DNA from: an uncultured Lachnospiraceae bacterium
Lineage (GTDB): Bacteria > Bacillota > Clostridia > Lachnospirales > Lachnospiraceae
Direction of reading: 5' to 3'
Length of the DNA: 59,609 bases
NCBI GenBank assembly: GCA_947175175.1
Contig: CAMWLV010000003.1
Span: 1 to 59,609 of the forward strand
Position numbers and translations under genes: made by a program
The notes under the pieces: model-generated
What the model was told of the DNA's origin: nothing
The model's input: the letters and a program-made list of their open reading frames with translations, nothing else
The model's database searches: none
Shown here: in pieces, positions 47,648-55,321 of the stretch
How positions within the stretch are numbered: the first letter of the stretch is position 1
Layout of the letters: every line of letters begins with the position of its first letter

Positions 47648-47718
47648 CTTTTATCCCCCCTGCGTGCTCTGGCACGCATACCAATCAATCGTTTGAAAGT
47701 GAACTTCTTTCAAACTTC
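47644..47718 (-). repeat. Intergenic repeat E, copy 2, with a mini-ORF coupled to the next gene
   Basis: It matches copy 1 (19447-19521) with only a few differences and keeps both hairpins (GTTTGAAAG/CTTTCAAAC and TGCGTGC/GCACGCA). The minus-strand 11-codon frame MRARARRGDKR (47644-47679) ends in TGA overlapping the deacetylase ATG, exactly as in copy 1. Confidence 0.7.
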
Positions 47719-47734
47719 AATCTCCTATCTCCCG

Positions 47735-48457
47735 CTATGATTCTGACTGATCTGACATATGCCGAAAAGTGACCTTTGCTGAGAGTTCTTTTTCATTGTT
47801 TTCATTGATTAAAAATGCTGCCTGTTCCAGTTCCAATCGATAATCCCCAAACTCTATAAATGCCCTGGGATAACCTTCCGCGTCCAGCATTCTGATATAA
47901 TCATAGATTTGGTCTGTTTTCATATCAGACGTTATATTCCCATCTTCTGGCTTTCTGCGTTTAAACAACACTGGTTCCCCTTCCTGTGGAATGGGTGCTA
48001 TTTTCTCACTACCCTCATCCAGAAACTGTGGAATCATTTCCCGAAAAATAATATCCGAACAACGCACAAAAATCTCCTGTGCACTTCCTTCCAACGATAA
48101 CGCATGCTTCATATATATTGGACCGCCATCGAGTTTCTCTGTCATTCTGACCGCAGATATCTTTGTCTCTTTATGTCCGCGCACGATCAGATTCTGAAGC
48201 GGACTTCCTCCCCTTCCATATGGCAGATCTGTCATATGAAACACCACACACTCCCAATCGTCCGTTATTTCTTTGGGCATAATATAGGACCAGTGTGGCA
48301 GGAAAATGTAATCAGGTCCAAAATCGCATATGTTCTTCAGCATAAATTCTTCCTTGCTCGTATAAATTATAATCTCATGTACGCCTTCATATTTCTTCTG
48401 CAGCTCTCTCGCCCGCTCAATATTCCATGATTTGATTGTCGCAATGATAATCTTCAT
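47735..48457 (-). CDS. Formyltransferase-family protein within the Pse operon
   Basis: A 240-residue protein of the Fmt/ArnA-N superfamily in which VVFHMTDLPYGRGGSPLQNLI (~74-94) is the active-site region and MTEKLDGGPIY carries the conserved Asp. The Asn found two residues before the His in ArnA is Val here. It most likely N-formylates a 4-amino or 7-amino position created by the adjacent PIG-L deacetylase, giving an N-formyl pseudaminic acid derivative. It starts with AAGGATG upstream and lies between two repeats (E2 and B copy b). Confidence 0.8.
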   Translation of the reverse strand: MKIIIATIKSWNIERARELQKKYEGVHEIIIYTSKEEFMLKNICDFGPDYIFLPHWSYIMPKEITDDWECVVFHMTDLPYGRGGSPLQNLIVRGHKETKISAVRMTEKLDGGPIYMKHALSLEGSAQEIFVRCSDIIFREMIPQFLDEGSEKIAPIPQEGEPVLFKRRKPEDGNITSDMKTDQIYDYIRMLDAEGYPRAFIEFGDYRLELEQAAFLINENNEKELSAKVTFRHMSDQSES

Positions 48458-48511
48458 TTCATAACATCCTTTACATTATTTTCATGCAGCTGCTCGATAT
48501 TCATATCGTTA

Positions 48512-48675
48512 TAAGGAACTGTTCAGAAATAATATGTGCAACTTGCGCAGAATATTTCTTCGAGGGTGCAGGTCAAAAAACGCAGGCGTAGCGGGCTACG
48601 GCGAGGCTTTTTGACCTGTGCAATCGGAGAAATAGACAAGTCAAGGTGTACAGATTATTTTTGAACAGATCCTAA
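48512..48675 (-). repeat. MITE-like palindromic element B, copy b
   Basis: 164 bp, bounded by TAAGGAACTG and CAGATCCTAA, with a strong inner palindrome (AGGTCAAAAA...TTTTTGACCT). It is the same length as copy c (53603-53766) and differs at about eight positions. It fills the gap between pseH and the formyltransferase gene. No coding capacity. Confidence 0.85.
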
Positions 48676-48681
48676 ATACCT

Positions 48682-49137
48682 TTACTCGATTTCTTTTTCA
48701 TACTGTGCATAATCTGGCAACTCTTTTTTCAAAAAACCATTTTTCTCAAAAGCCCTGGCAGAAGCACGATTTTCATACTTTACCTGCCCAACTATCTTTG
48801 TGACATGCATGCTTTTCGCTGTGTTCAGCTGCGCCTGCATCATTTGAAGCATTTCGCTGCCATATCCTTTTCCGCGCTGGTCGCATGCTATGCTATAATC
48901 AATAACGGCTTCACCACCTTCGACATTGAGCCGAATCTGCCCGACTGGCTTCTCGCCCTCGCACAGAATATATAGATATACATCCGCATCAGCCATCACT
49001 TTTTCAAACCATTGCACATGATTTTCATAAGAAATCTTTTCTGTGTGAAAGGCATTTGCCCTGACAGTATCGTCATTTGCCCATTCAAAAAGCAAATCTA
49101 TATCATCATAATCCGCCTTCCTCAACCGCAGATTCAT
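48682..49137 (-). CDS. pseH: PseH-like N-acetyltransferase
   Basis: A 151-residue GNAT protein. LRLRKADYDDIDLLFEWAND opens the fold, QRGKGYGSEMLQMMQ forms the acetyl-CoA loop, and NRASARAFEKNGF closes it. Position beside pseI and the rest of the set identifies it as PseH, which acetylates the C4 amine of the PseC product. Its ATG overlaps the pseI stop in an ATGA. Confidence 0.85.
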   Translation of the reverse strand: MNLRLRKADYDDIDLLFEWANDDTVRANAFHTEKISYENHVQWFEKVMADADVYLYILCEGEKPVGQIRLNVEGGEAVIDYSIACDQRGKGYGSEMLQMMQAQLNTAKSMHVTKIVGQVKYENRASARAFEKNGFLKKELPDYAQYEKEIE

Positions 49138-50204
49138 GACTGATACTCCTCCATGCCCTCAATATCCCCAAATGCCAGCGGCGTCCCACGCTTCAATTCG
49201 CGCTTTGCAGTTTTACCGAGCACGTCCTTGTAGTACTTCGGTTTCAATCCATATGCTGGCCGGATACTTCTGATATTCTCCGGTGTAAACGCCTCGCCGG
49301 CAGCAATATCCTTCACGACAAAGAGGGAACGGCGAAAACAGGTATTGCTTTCTTCCTGTTCCGAAACACCATAATAAACCTTTCCCATTGCTTTCTCCAC
49401 CTCGCGCACCTGACAGACCATCTCACGGAACTCCTCTGGTTCCATAGAAAAACTCGAATCTGGATTTTTGATCGCACGGCTGATGCAGAAGTGCTTTTCA
49501 ATGATATTGGCTCCCATTGCAACCGCAGTCATGGCGCCAAAATACCCCATCGAATGATCAGAAAGCCCTACCGGAATATCAAAACGCGCTTTTAAATCCC
49601 GAATCGTACTGAGATTCATCTCCTCACTTTTCGCCGGATAAGCGCTCGAGCACTTCATCAATGCCAGCTGCTTGTTTCCAGTGCGGTAAACTGCCTCAAC
49701 TGCCTCATTGATTTCCTCTAAGGTTCCCATCGCTGTTGACATGATGATCGGTTTCTTTTTGGAGGCAATATATTCCAACAGCGGAATGTCCACCAGTTCA
49801 AACGAAGCTATTTTGTAAAAGCCTACGCCAAGATTCTCCAGGAAATCGACTGAGGTCTGGTCAAAAGGTGTTGACAGAAAGTCAATGCCCACCTTTGCCG
49901 CCTCGTCGCGAAGCTGCTCCTGCCACTCCCATGGTGTATACGCTTTCTGGTACAGGGAATACAGGTTATCACCCTCCCATGTACCCTTTTCAATCTGAAA
50001 ATACTCATTGCGGCAGTCAATTGTCATTGTATCCGGCGTATAAGTCTGTATCTTAACACAGTCTGCCCCCGCCTCTTTTGCCACATGAATCAATTCCAGC
50101 GCACGCTCAATGCTCCCCGCATGATTGGCTGACATCTCTGCTATGATATAAGCAGGATTGCCATCTCCCACTGTCCTGCCATTAATGTTAAAAGTATCGC
50201 TCAT
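49134..50204 (-). CDS. pseI: Pseudaminic acid synthase
   Basis: A 356-residue NeuB-family enzyme that condenses the free hexose with phosphoenolpyruvate. The TIM barrel has IIAEMSANHAGS, CVKIQTY, MKCSSAYPA, SDHSMG and IEKHFC; the C-terminal SAF domain (~295-350) is RRSLFVVKDIAAGE onward. The track runs to 50459 by adding 85 residues that are a shadow of the pseF gene; the ATG at 50204 has AGGAG eight bases upstream and begins SDTFNING, as expected for PseI. Full length. Confidence 0.93.
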   Translation of the reverse strand: MSDTFNINGRTVGDGNPAYIIAEMSANHAGSIERALELIHVAKEAGADCVKIQTYTPDTMTIDCRNEYFQIEKGTWEGDNLYSLYQKAYTPWEWQEQLRDEAAKVGIDFLSTPFDQTSVDFLENLGVGFYKIASFELVDIPLLEYIASKKKPIIMSTAMGTLEEINEAVEAVYRTGNKQLALMKCSSAYPAKSEEMNLSTIRDLKARFDIPVGLSDHSMGYFGAMTAVAMGANIIEKHFCISRAIKNPDSSFSMEPEEFREMVCQVREVEKAMGKVYYGVSEQEESNTCFRRSLFVVKDIAAGEAFTPENIRSIRPAYGLKPKYYKDVLGKTAKRELKRGTPLAFGDIEGMEEYQS

Positions 50205-50215
50205 CTTTCCCTCTC

Positions 50216-50944
50216 CTATTGATTTCCATTCTGCAGATTTGTGCCCATCAAAAGCTGGTATTTCATCTCTGCGATCTCCCAATCTTCCAGTGTATCGATA
50301 TCCTGCACATATTTTTCGTCCTGTACAAATGGGACTGCATTCTCCATCCAGATCGCCTTCTGCCGTCGAAAACTCTCCACATTCAGACAGTAAAACTGTC
50401 CACAATCGTGATAGAGCGGTTCCAAATCCTGTGAGCGCTTTGCCATATTTTCCGGCCACATTGGTGAGAGTATACCATCATGAACCACAACACCTCTCTG
50501 CGGCGGGAAAGAAAATTTCACCACTGGTATCACACAATCCGCCCGACCCTGAGACAGGGGCATTTCCTGCTCTAATAGCATCATGGCTGTCCTGATGGTG
50601 TCTGCCGTCACAAAAGGCGCTGTGGGATAGATACAGCATACCGTATGAAAATTTTTTCCAATCTGCTCATAAGCTTCAATAACCTCTGCAATTACATCCG
50701 CTGTCGTGGCAAAATCATTGGACGTCTTCTCGCTTCTAAAAAAAGGAACCTTCGCCCCTGCCCTTTCTGCCACCTGCGCGATCTCCTCGTCATCTGTCGA
50801 CACCATAACCTCATCAAACAGATCCGCCCGCAGTGCTGCCTCAATACTGTACTCAATAATTGGTCTTCCCAGAAATGGCTTGATGTTCTTGCGCGGTATG
50901 CGTTTGCTGCCTCCCCTCGCCGTTATGATCGCTGCACTTTTCAT
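50216..50944 (-). CDS. pseF: Pseudaminic acid cytidylyltransferase
   Basis: A 242-residue CMP-sugar synthetase. ITARGGSKRIPRKNIKPFLGRP is the CTP-binding loop, VSTDDEEIAQVA and CIYPTAPFV are other family motifs. It activates the nonulosonic acid as CMP-Pse for a sialyltransferase-like enzyme. Followed after 11 bp by pseI; AAGGAG upstream. Sequence alone would allow NeuA; the Pse assignment rests on the neighbours. Confidence 0.9.
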   Translation of the reverse strand: MKSAAIITARGGSKRIPRKNIKPFLGRPIIEYSIEAALRADLFDEVMVSTDDEEIAQVAERAGAKVPFFRSEKTSNDFATTADVIAEVIEAYEQIGKNFHTVCCIYPTAPFVTADTIRTAMMLLEQEMPLSQGRADCVIPVVKFSFPPQRGVVVHDGILSPMWPENMAKRSQDLEPLYHDCGQFYCLNVESFRRQKAIWMENAVPFVQDEKYVQDIDTLEDWEIAEMKYQLLMGTNLQNGNQ

Positions 50945-50989
50945 CTTGATCTCCTTACTTCTTCAATCGGTAAAAGCCTGGCATATTAC

Positions 50990-51152
50990 TAGTACTCCAT
51001 CCAGACAGAAATTGGAGTTGTGGGCTGCATGGTTCGTGCCAGTGCTAGGCAAAATTTCGACGGCGATGCGGTGGCATCGTCTAGAAATTTTAACGACGCA
51101 ATGGTGCGAAACAGGCGGTCACAATTCTAATTTCTGACCGGATGGAGTACTA
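50990..51152. repeat. Long palindromic element D
   Basis: 163 bp with perfect 13 bp ends TAGTACTCCATCC/GGATGGAGTACTA, then CAGAAATTxGAxTTGTG pairing with its reverse (15 of 17), and an inner AAAATTTC/GAAATTTT stem with a GCGATGC/GCATCGT tip. It fills the pseC-pseF gap. Similar length to element B but a different sequence. No ORF. Confidence 0.8.
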
Positions 51153-51163
51153 AGCTCACATTT

Positions 51164-52357
51164 TTATTTTTTATAATAGTCCACAAGCTTCCTGACCGCC
51201 ATGATCACATCATCGACATCGCGGTCTGTCAGGGAATAATAAATCGGCAGACTCATCATCTCCTCATATAACTTCTCCGCATTAGGACAGAGCCCTTTTT
51301 TGTATCCAAGCTTCTCGTAATATGGGTGCCAGTACACTGGGATATAGTGCACATTACAGCAGATATTCTCTGCCGCCATCGCGTCAAAAAAGCCCCTGCG
51401 GTCGATTGTCAACATCTCTGGTCTAAGCCGCAGTATGTAGAGATGTCTCGTCGTATCGGACTCCGGTATCTCCTGCTGTACAAAGAGCTGTGGAATCTGC
51501 AAAAACGCCTCATTATAGCGTTCCACGATCTTCCTGCGTCTTTCTGCAAACTGTGAGAGCTTGTCAATCTGACTTAAGATCAGCGCGCACTGAATATCTG
51601 TAATTCTGTAATTATATCCTAGGTCAATCTGTTCATGATACCATGAACCATGACTCTCATTCACATAAAAAGTCTCATCTTTTGTAATTCCATGGGAACG
51701 GTACAGCAAGAGTTTTTCGTATAAATCCCCGCGGTTTGTGAGCACCGCACCTCCCTCCCCGCCTGTCACCGTCTTGACAGGGTGAAAACTAAACGTTGTC
51801 ATATCTGCGATACTTCCAACCGGCTTTCCCTTGTATTTTGTACCAATAGAATGCGCCCCATCCTCTATCAATACAATGCCTTTCCTGCGGCATATCTCAA
51901 GCAGCTCATCCAGCGGCGCGGCTTGTCCTGTAAAATCCACTGCCACTACTGCCTTGGTGTGATCGGTGATCTTCTCCTGCACACTCACCGGATCAATATT
52001 GTAAGTATTCGGATTAATATCTGCAAAAACTGGTCTTCCGCCACAGTAAAGTGCACAGTTTGCAGATGCAGCAAATGTAATTGGTGTTGTGATCAGCTCA
52101 TCCCCTGCTCCTACACCTGCCGCCATTGCCGCGATATGAAGCGCCGCAGTGCCATTGCTGACAGCAACTGCATACTTTGCCCCCGTGAGTGCACAGAGCT
52201 TTTTTTCAAGCTCCACAACTTTTGGACCGCATGTGAGGTAATCGCTGGTGAGCACTTCCTCCACCGCCTTCACGTCCGCCTGATCGACAAACTGATGTCC
52301 ATAATAAAGTTTTGTGTTCCTGACCGGAGAACCTCCGGCAATCGCTGGTTTTACCAT
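51164..52357 (-). CDS. pseC: UDP-4-amino-4,6-dideoxy-AltNAc transaminase
   Basis: A 397-residue DegT/DnrJ aminotransferase. SNGTAALHIAAMA, LIEDGAHSIG and TFSFHPVKTVTGGEGGA (PLP lysine) are PseC-type motifs. It aminates C4 of the PseB product. AGGGGG precedes the ATG, which lies 9 bp after pseB. Full length and intact. Confidence 0.93.
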   Translation of the reverse strand: MVKPAIAGGSPVRNTKLYYGHQFVDQADVKAVEEVLTSDYLTCGPKVVELEKKLCALTGAKYAVAVSNGTAALHIAAMAAGVGAGDELITTPITFAASANCALYCGGRPVFADINPNTYNIDPVSVQEKITDHTKAVVAVDFTGQAAPLDELLEICRRKGIVLIEDGAHSIGTKYKGKPVGSIADMTTFSFHPVKTVTGGEGGAVLTNRGDLYEKLLLYRSHGITKDETFYVNESHGSWYHEQIDLGYNYRITDIQCALILSQIDKLSQFAERRRKIVERYNEAFLQIPQLFVQQEIPESDTTRHLYILRLRPEMLTIDRRGFFDAMAAENICCNVHYIPVYWHPYYEKLGYKKGLCPNAEKLYEEMMSLPIYYSLTDRDVDDVIMAVRKLVDYYKK

Positions 52358-52366
52358 AAAAACCCC

Positions 52367-53362
52367 CTACTCGTGCAAATCTGTCTTCAAGAGCTTTCGA
52401 ATCTGTTCTACAGACAGCCACTCCGTATTGTTTCCCGACGAATAATAGAAGCCCTCCTCCACCTTTCTGCCACTTGGATTCGGACGTTTTGACTCCTGCC
52501 AGAACATCTGCGGATAGATGATAAAATTCTTTTCATACTCATACGTCGTCATAGAATCTTCCGCTGTGATCATCACCTCATGAAGCTTCTCACCTGGACG
52601 GATACCAACTTCCACCGTCTTCATCCCTGGTGCCATCGCCTCCGCAAGATCTGTGATCTTAAACGAAGGAATCCTGCTGATAAAAGTCTCACCGCCTTTC
52701 GCCTCCTCGAGTGCCTTGATCACAAGCTCAACTCCCTGCGTCAGACTGATCCAGAAGCGTGTCATGCGATAATCCGTAATCGGAAGCTCACTTGCGCCCT
52801 CGTCAATCAGCTTTTGAAAAAGCGGAATGATCGATCCCCTGCTTCCCGCTACATTTCCATATCGCACGATAGAGAAATTCAAGTCCTTCATGCCACAGTA
52901 CGCGTTGGCAGCAATAAATAACTTATCTGACACCAATTTCGTACCACCATATAAATTCACCGGATTGACTGCCTTGTCTGTAGATAAAGCTACAACCTTT
53001 TTAATACCTGTATTTAACGCTGCATCAATGACATTCTGCGCACCATTGACATTCGTCTTGATCGCCTCGTTCGGATTGTACTCACACGCGGGCACCTGTT
53101 TTAACGCCGCCGCATGAATCACATAATCAACGCCCTCAAACGCACGTTTCATGCGCTCATAATCACGCACATCGCCGATAAAAAAACGAAGCTTTTCTTT
53201 GTACTGTGCAAAATCGTTCGCCATCACCCACTGTTTATATTCATCCCTTGAATAAATAATAATCTTTTTGGGGTTATAATGTGTCAGTACATATTCGGTA
53301 AAGCACCTTCCAAAAGAGCCTGTACCACCTGTAATTAGTATCGTTTTATCATCTAATATCAT
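52367..53362 (-). CDS. pseB: UDP-GlcNAc 4,6-dehydratase (5-inverting)
   Basis: A 331-residue soluble SDR. TGGTGSFGRCFTEYVL is the NADP loop; LSTDKAVNPVNLYGGTK holds the catalytic Asp-Lys and Tyr-Lys, which separates it from the Met-type PglF. SRDEYKQW and GIRPGEKLHE are typical of PseB. It opens the Pse route from UDP-GlcNAc. GGAGG lies seven bases before the ATG, and a good promoter precedes it, so this is the first gene of the Pse transcript. Confidence 0.95.
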   Translation of the reverse strand: MILDDKTILITGGTGSFGRCFTEYVLTHYNPKKIIIYSRDEYKQWVMANDFAQYKEKLRFFIGDVRDYERMKRAFEGVDYVIHAAALKQVPACEYNPNEAIKTNVNGAQNVIDAALNTGIKKVVALSTDKAVNPVNLYGGTKLVSDKLFIAANAYCGMKDLNFSIVRYGNVAGSRGSIIPLFQKLIDEGASELPITDYRMTRFWISLTQGVELVIKALEEAKGGETFISRIPSFKITDLAEAMAPGMKTVEVGIRPGEKLHEVMITAEDSMTTYEYEKNFIIYPQMFWQESKRPNPSGRKVEEGFYYSSGNNTEWLSVEQIRKLLKTDLHE

Positions 53363-53405
53363 AATAATCCTCCAAATATTTATTCAATATGCCCAATCTT
53401 TTCCA

Positions 53406-53434
53406 ATTCTATCACATTTTTCCCTGTCCGTCAA
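53406..53434 (-). promoter_or_regulatory. Sigma-A promoter of the Pse operon
   Basis: TTGACG (53429-53434), a 17 bp spacer and TAGAAT (53406-53411) on the minus strand, one mismatch in each box, about 45 bp upstream of pseB. Confidence 0.75.
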
Positions 53435-53455
53435 AACAATCAGCCATTTATTTCG

Positions 53456-53605
53456 TAACAGTTCAACCTTCAGGTTACTGTTCACTCCGTTCCAGTAACA
53501 GGTAAAAATCCATGCAAAATTTGCTTCGCAAATGGATTTTTACTCACATGCGATACGTTTTCTCACGGACTTAGCAGTAAATGCTAAGTCCTGTCTGAAC
53601 AGTAA
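53456..53605. repeat. Structured repeat X, left copy
   Basis: About 150 bp holding three hairpins. Hairpin I is AACAGTTCAACC/GGTTACTGTT. Hairpin II is GTAAAAATCC/GGATTTTTAC, with a one-sided ATGCAAA bulge and an inner ATTTGC-TTC-GCAAAT tip. Hairpin III is GGACTTAGCA/TGCTAAGTCC. It is tandem with the right copy, from which element B separates it. The 541 bp gap 53363-53903 holds only these repeats and the pseB promoter. Confidence 0.7.
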
Positions 53606-53766
53606 GGAACTGTGCAGAAATAACATGTGCAACTTGCGCAGGATATTTCTTCGAGGGTGCAGGTCAAAAAACGTAGGCGTAGCGGGCTACGGCGAGGCTT
53701 TTTGACCTGTGCAATCGGAGAAATAGACAAGTCAAGGTGTACATGTTATTTTTGAGCAGTTCCTAA
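53603..53766 (-). repeat. MITE-like palindromic element B, copy c
   Basis: 164 bp bounded by TAAGGAACTG and CAGTTCCTAA, about 95 per cent identical to copy b by eye. It sits exactly at the TAA junction between the two X copies and is flanked by TAA on both sides, which fits a 3 bp target duplication. Confidence 0.85.
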
Positions 53767-53893
53767 CACCTTCGGCTTCCTGTTACAAGCATCAAGCCAT
53801 GCAAAACCACTTCGTGGCGGCTTGATGCATCTCAACCACTACGCTTTCTTACGGACTTTGCAGTGTGGTGCAAAGTCCCAGGCTGAACTGTAA
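53767..53893. repeat. Structured repeat X, right copy
   Basis: 127 bp with the same plan as the left copy. Hairpin II is GCATCAAGCC/GGCTTGATGC with an ATGCAAAA bulge and a CCAC-TTC-GTGG tip; hairpin III is GGACTTTGCA/TGCAAAGTCC. The stems differ in sequence from the left copy but still pair. It ends in TGAACTGTAA, 10 bp from the SGNH gene stop. There is no T run, so it is not a simple terminator. Confidence 0.7.
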
Positions 53894-53903
53894 TGCTATT
53901 TCC

Positions 53904-55268
53904 CTATTCATCAAACACCAGATTTGCCACAACACCTTCTGTCACCTTATCATATACGATAATGTTCCATCTGCTTCCAGCCTGGAAGTGATTCACATTG
54001 TCGATTAAAACCTGATAGAAACCGCCCGTCTTTGCCAGCACAAGCTCACTTTCCCCAATCCGGATATGCCTGATGCCATCGTCCTGCCACTGTACCTCCA
54101 GCGCAATCTCACAATCCTGGTACACCCACTGCTGTACCTCTTTGCCGTTTCCAGCTTTCCTATCCGTCACGATCAGAACATAATCCGCGTCATTCTGTGT
54201 CATCTCCAGACATTCCCTCGCTGTCCGGGCTGCCATAAACTCCTGCCATCCGCTCCTTTGTCTGTAACTGCTTGCCGCATCCCATGAATTTGGTTTTTCA
54301 TCCAGTCTCCGGTCCGGCAGGTCATAATTTGCCTTGACATATCCGCCCAGATGGATCGTGACCTTTTTTGCCCCAAAATCATTGAGATGATCGTCATCCC
54401 GGAAATCCGCTGCCGTATCAAGCTCCAGCTCCCCATTCTGGTAAAGTTCATTGTAGTCTACAAATTTCAGACCACGCGCATCCGCAAGCGCCCTGACTGC
54501 CTCCGTCTCATACCGGTGCCAGTTTGCCTTGGGCGATTTGAACAGCAGCAGCTCCACATTCTTTTTGCGGCACAGCTGTACGATCTCATCCAGATAGGCA
54601 ATATTGGCTTCCTCGATCCACGCCTCTCCCTCAAAATCATATTCATTGAGATTCACAGTGTTCTCTGCCACTTCCTGCGTTTCCAGATAGCCCTTAGTAT
54701 AGTTTGTCTTGTCCTGGCTGAAATATGTATAATCCAGCTTACTCAGCTCTTTCCAGCGATCGTGATAGCGAAATACCGGATACACATAAGAGAAATATTC
54801 CGCATCCACCCTGCCTAGTGACTGATAGATACATTTCAGCTTATCAAATGAAAGCGGAATGTCCGTATACCCCCACCGCAGCCCCGCTTCATTGATACTG
54901 TGAATACTGCCCCCTGCCATCATATTCACCTCCAACGCTACAACCTTAGGCTTCTGTGTCTTCAATGCCTCCTTTATATAGAGCACCGAAATGTTCATGG
55001 GCTGCGACGAACTGCCAAAATCATATGCTGCTATGCCGTACTCCTCATATAACGTGACCGGATCAACTGTGCAGAAGCTGTTGCTGCTGCCAATCACGAT
55101 CATATCAATGTCATTCTCCTTTTCCGCATAGAAACCATTCACGATCGTTGTGGAATCCCCTATGAATTTTGCGCGGACGATCCTGTCTGTAACCGTGAGT
55201 ACCAGACTGACAAACAGGATAAAAACCGCCACCGCCGCGATCCTCGAAACCACTGCCTTTTTCGCCAT
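53904..55268 (-). CDS. SGNH-type O-acetylation partner protein (AlgJ/DltD-like)
   Basis: About 454 residues. One N-terminal transmembrane helix (~10-30) leaves the rest outside the membrane. IVIGSSNSF (~55) supplies the Ser of the SGNH fold and DDDHLNDFG (~290) the Asp-x-x-His dyad. It should take an acetyl group delivered by the MBOAT protein encoded just upstream and place it on the glycan, as in AlgI/AlgJ or PatA/PatB systems. The ATG at 55268 follows GGAGG; the track's ATG at 55280 overlaps that site. The C-terminal ~150 residues are extra and unassigned. Confidence 0.78.
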   Translation of the reverse strand: MAKKAVVSRIAAVAVFILFVSLVLTVTDRIVRAKFIGDSTTIVNGFYAEKENDIDMIVIGSSNSFCTVDPVTLYEEYGIAAYDFGSSSQPMNISVLYIKEALKTQKPKVVALEVNMMAGGSIHSINEAGLRWGYTDIPLSFDKLKCIYQSLGRVDAEYFSYVYPVFRYHDRWKELSKLDYTYFSQDKTNYTKGYLETQEVAENTVNLNEYDFEGEAWIEEANIAYLDEIVQLCRKKNVELLLFKSPKANWHRYETEAVRALADARGLKFVDYNELYQNGELELDTAADFRDDDHLNDFGAKKVTIHLGGYVKANYDLPDRRLDEKPNSWDAASSYRQRSGWQEFMAARTARECLEMTQNDADYVLIVTDRKAGNGKEVQQWVYQDCEIALEVQWQDDGIRHIRIGESELVLAKTGGFYQVLIDNVNHFQAGSRWNIIVYDKVTEGVVANLVFDE

Positions 55269-55321
55269 TCCAACCTCCATACATGCCCCAGTCCTGATTG
55301 TCCAATCACAAAAACGTCTGT

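Noticed and set aside
50205-50459. N-terminal extension of PseI in the ORF track
   Set aside because: These 85 residues are an out-of-frame shadow of the 3' end of pseF. The ATG at 50204 has a strong AGGAG and begins where PseI proteins begin.
46805-53766. CRISPR array or insertion sequence in the Pse section
   Set aside because: The repeats are few, far apart and palindromic, without spacers of regular length, and no cas or transposase gene is present.
53456-53893. X hairpins as the terminator of the upstream SGNH/MBOAT operon
   Set aside because: The stems are strong but no T run follows any of them on the minus strand, so a rho-independent terminator is not supported.
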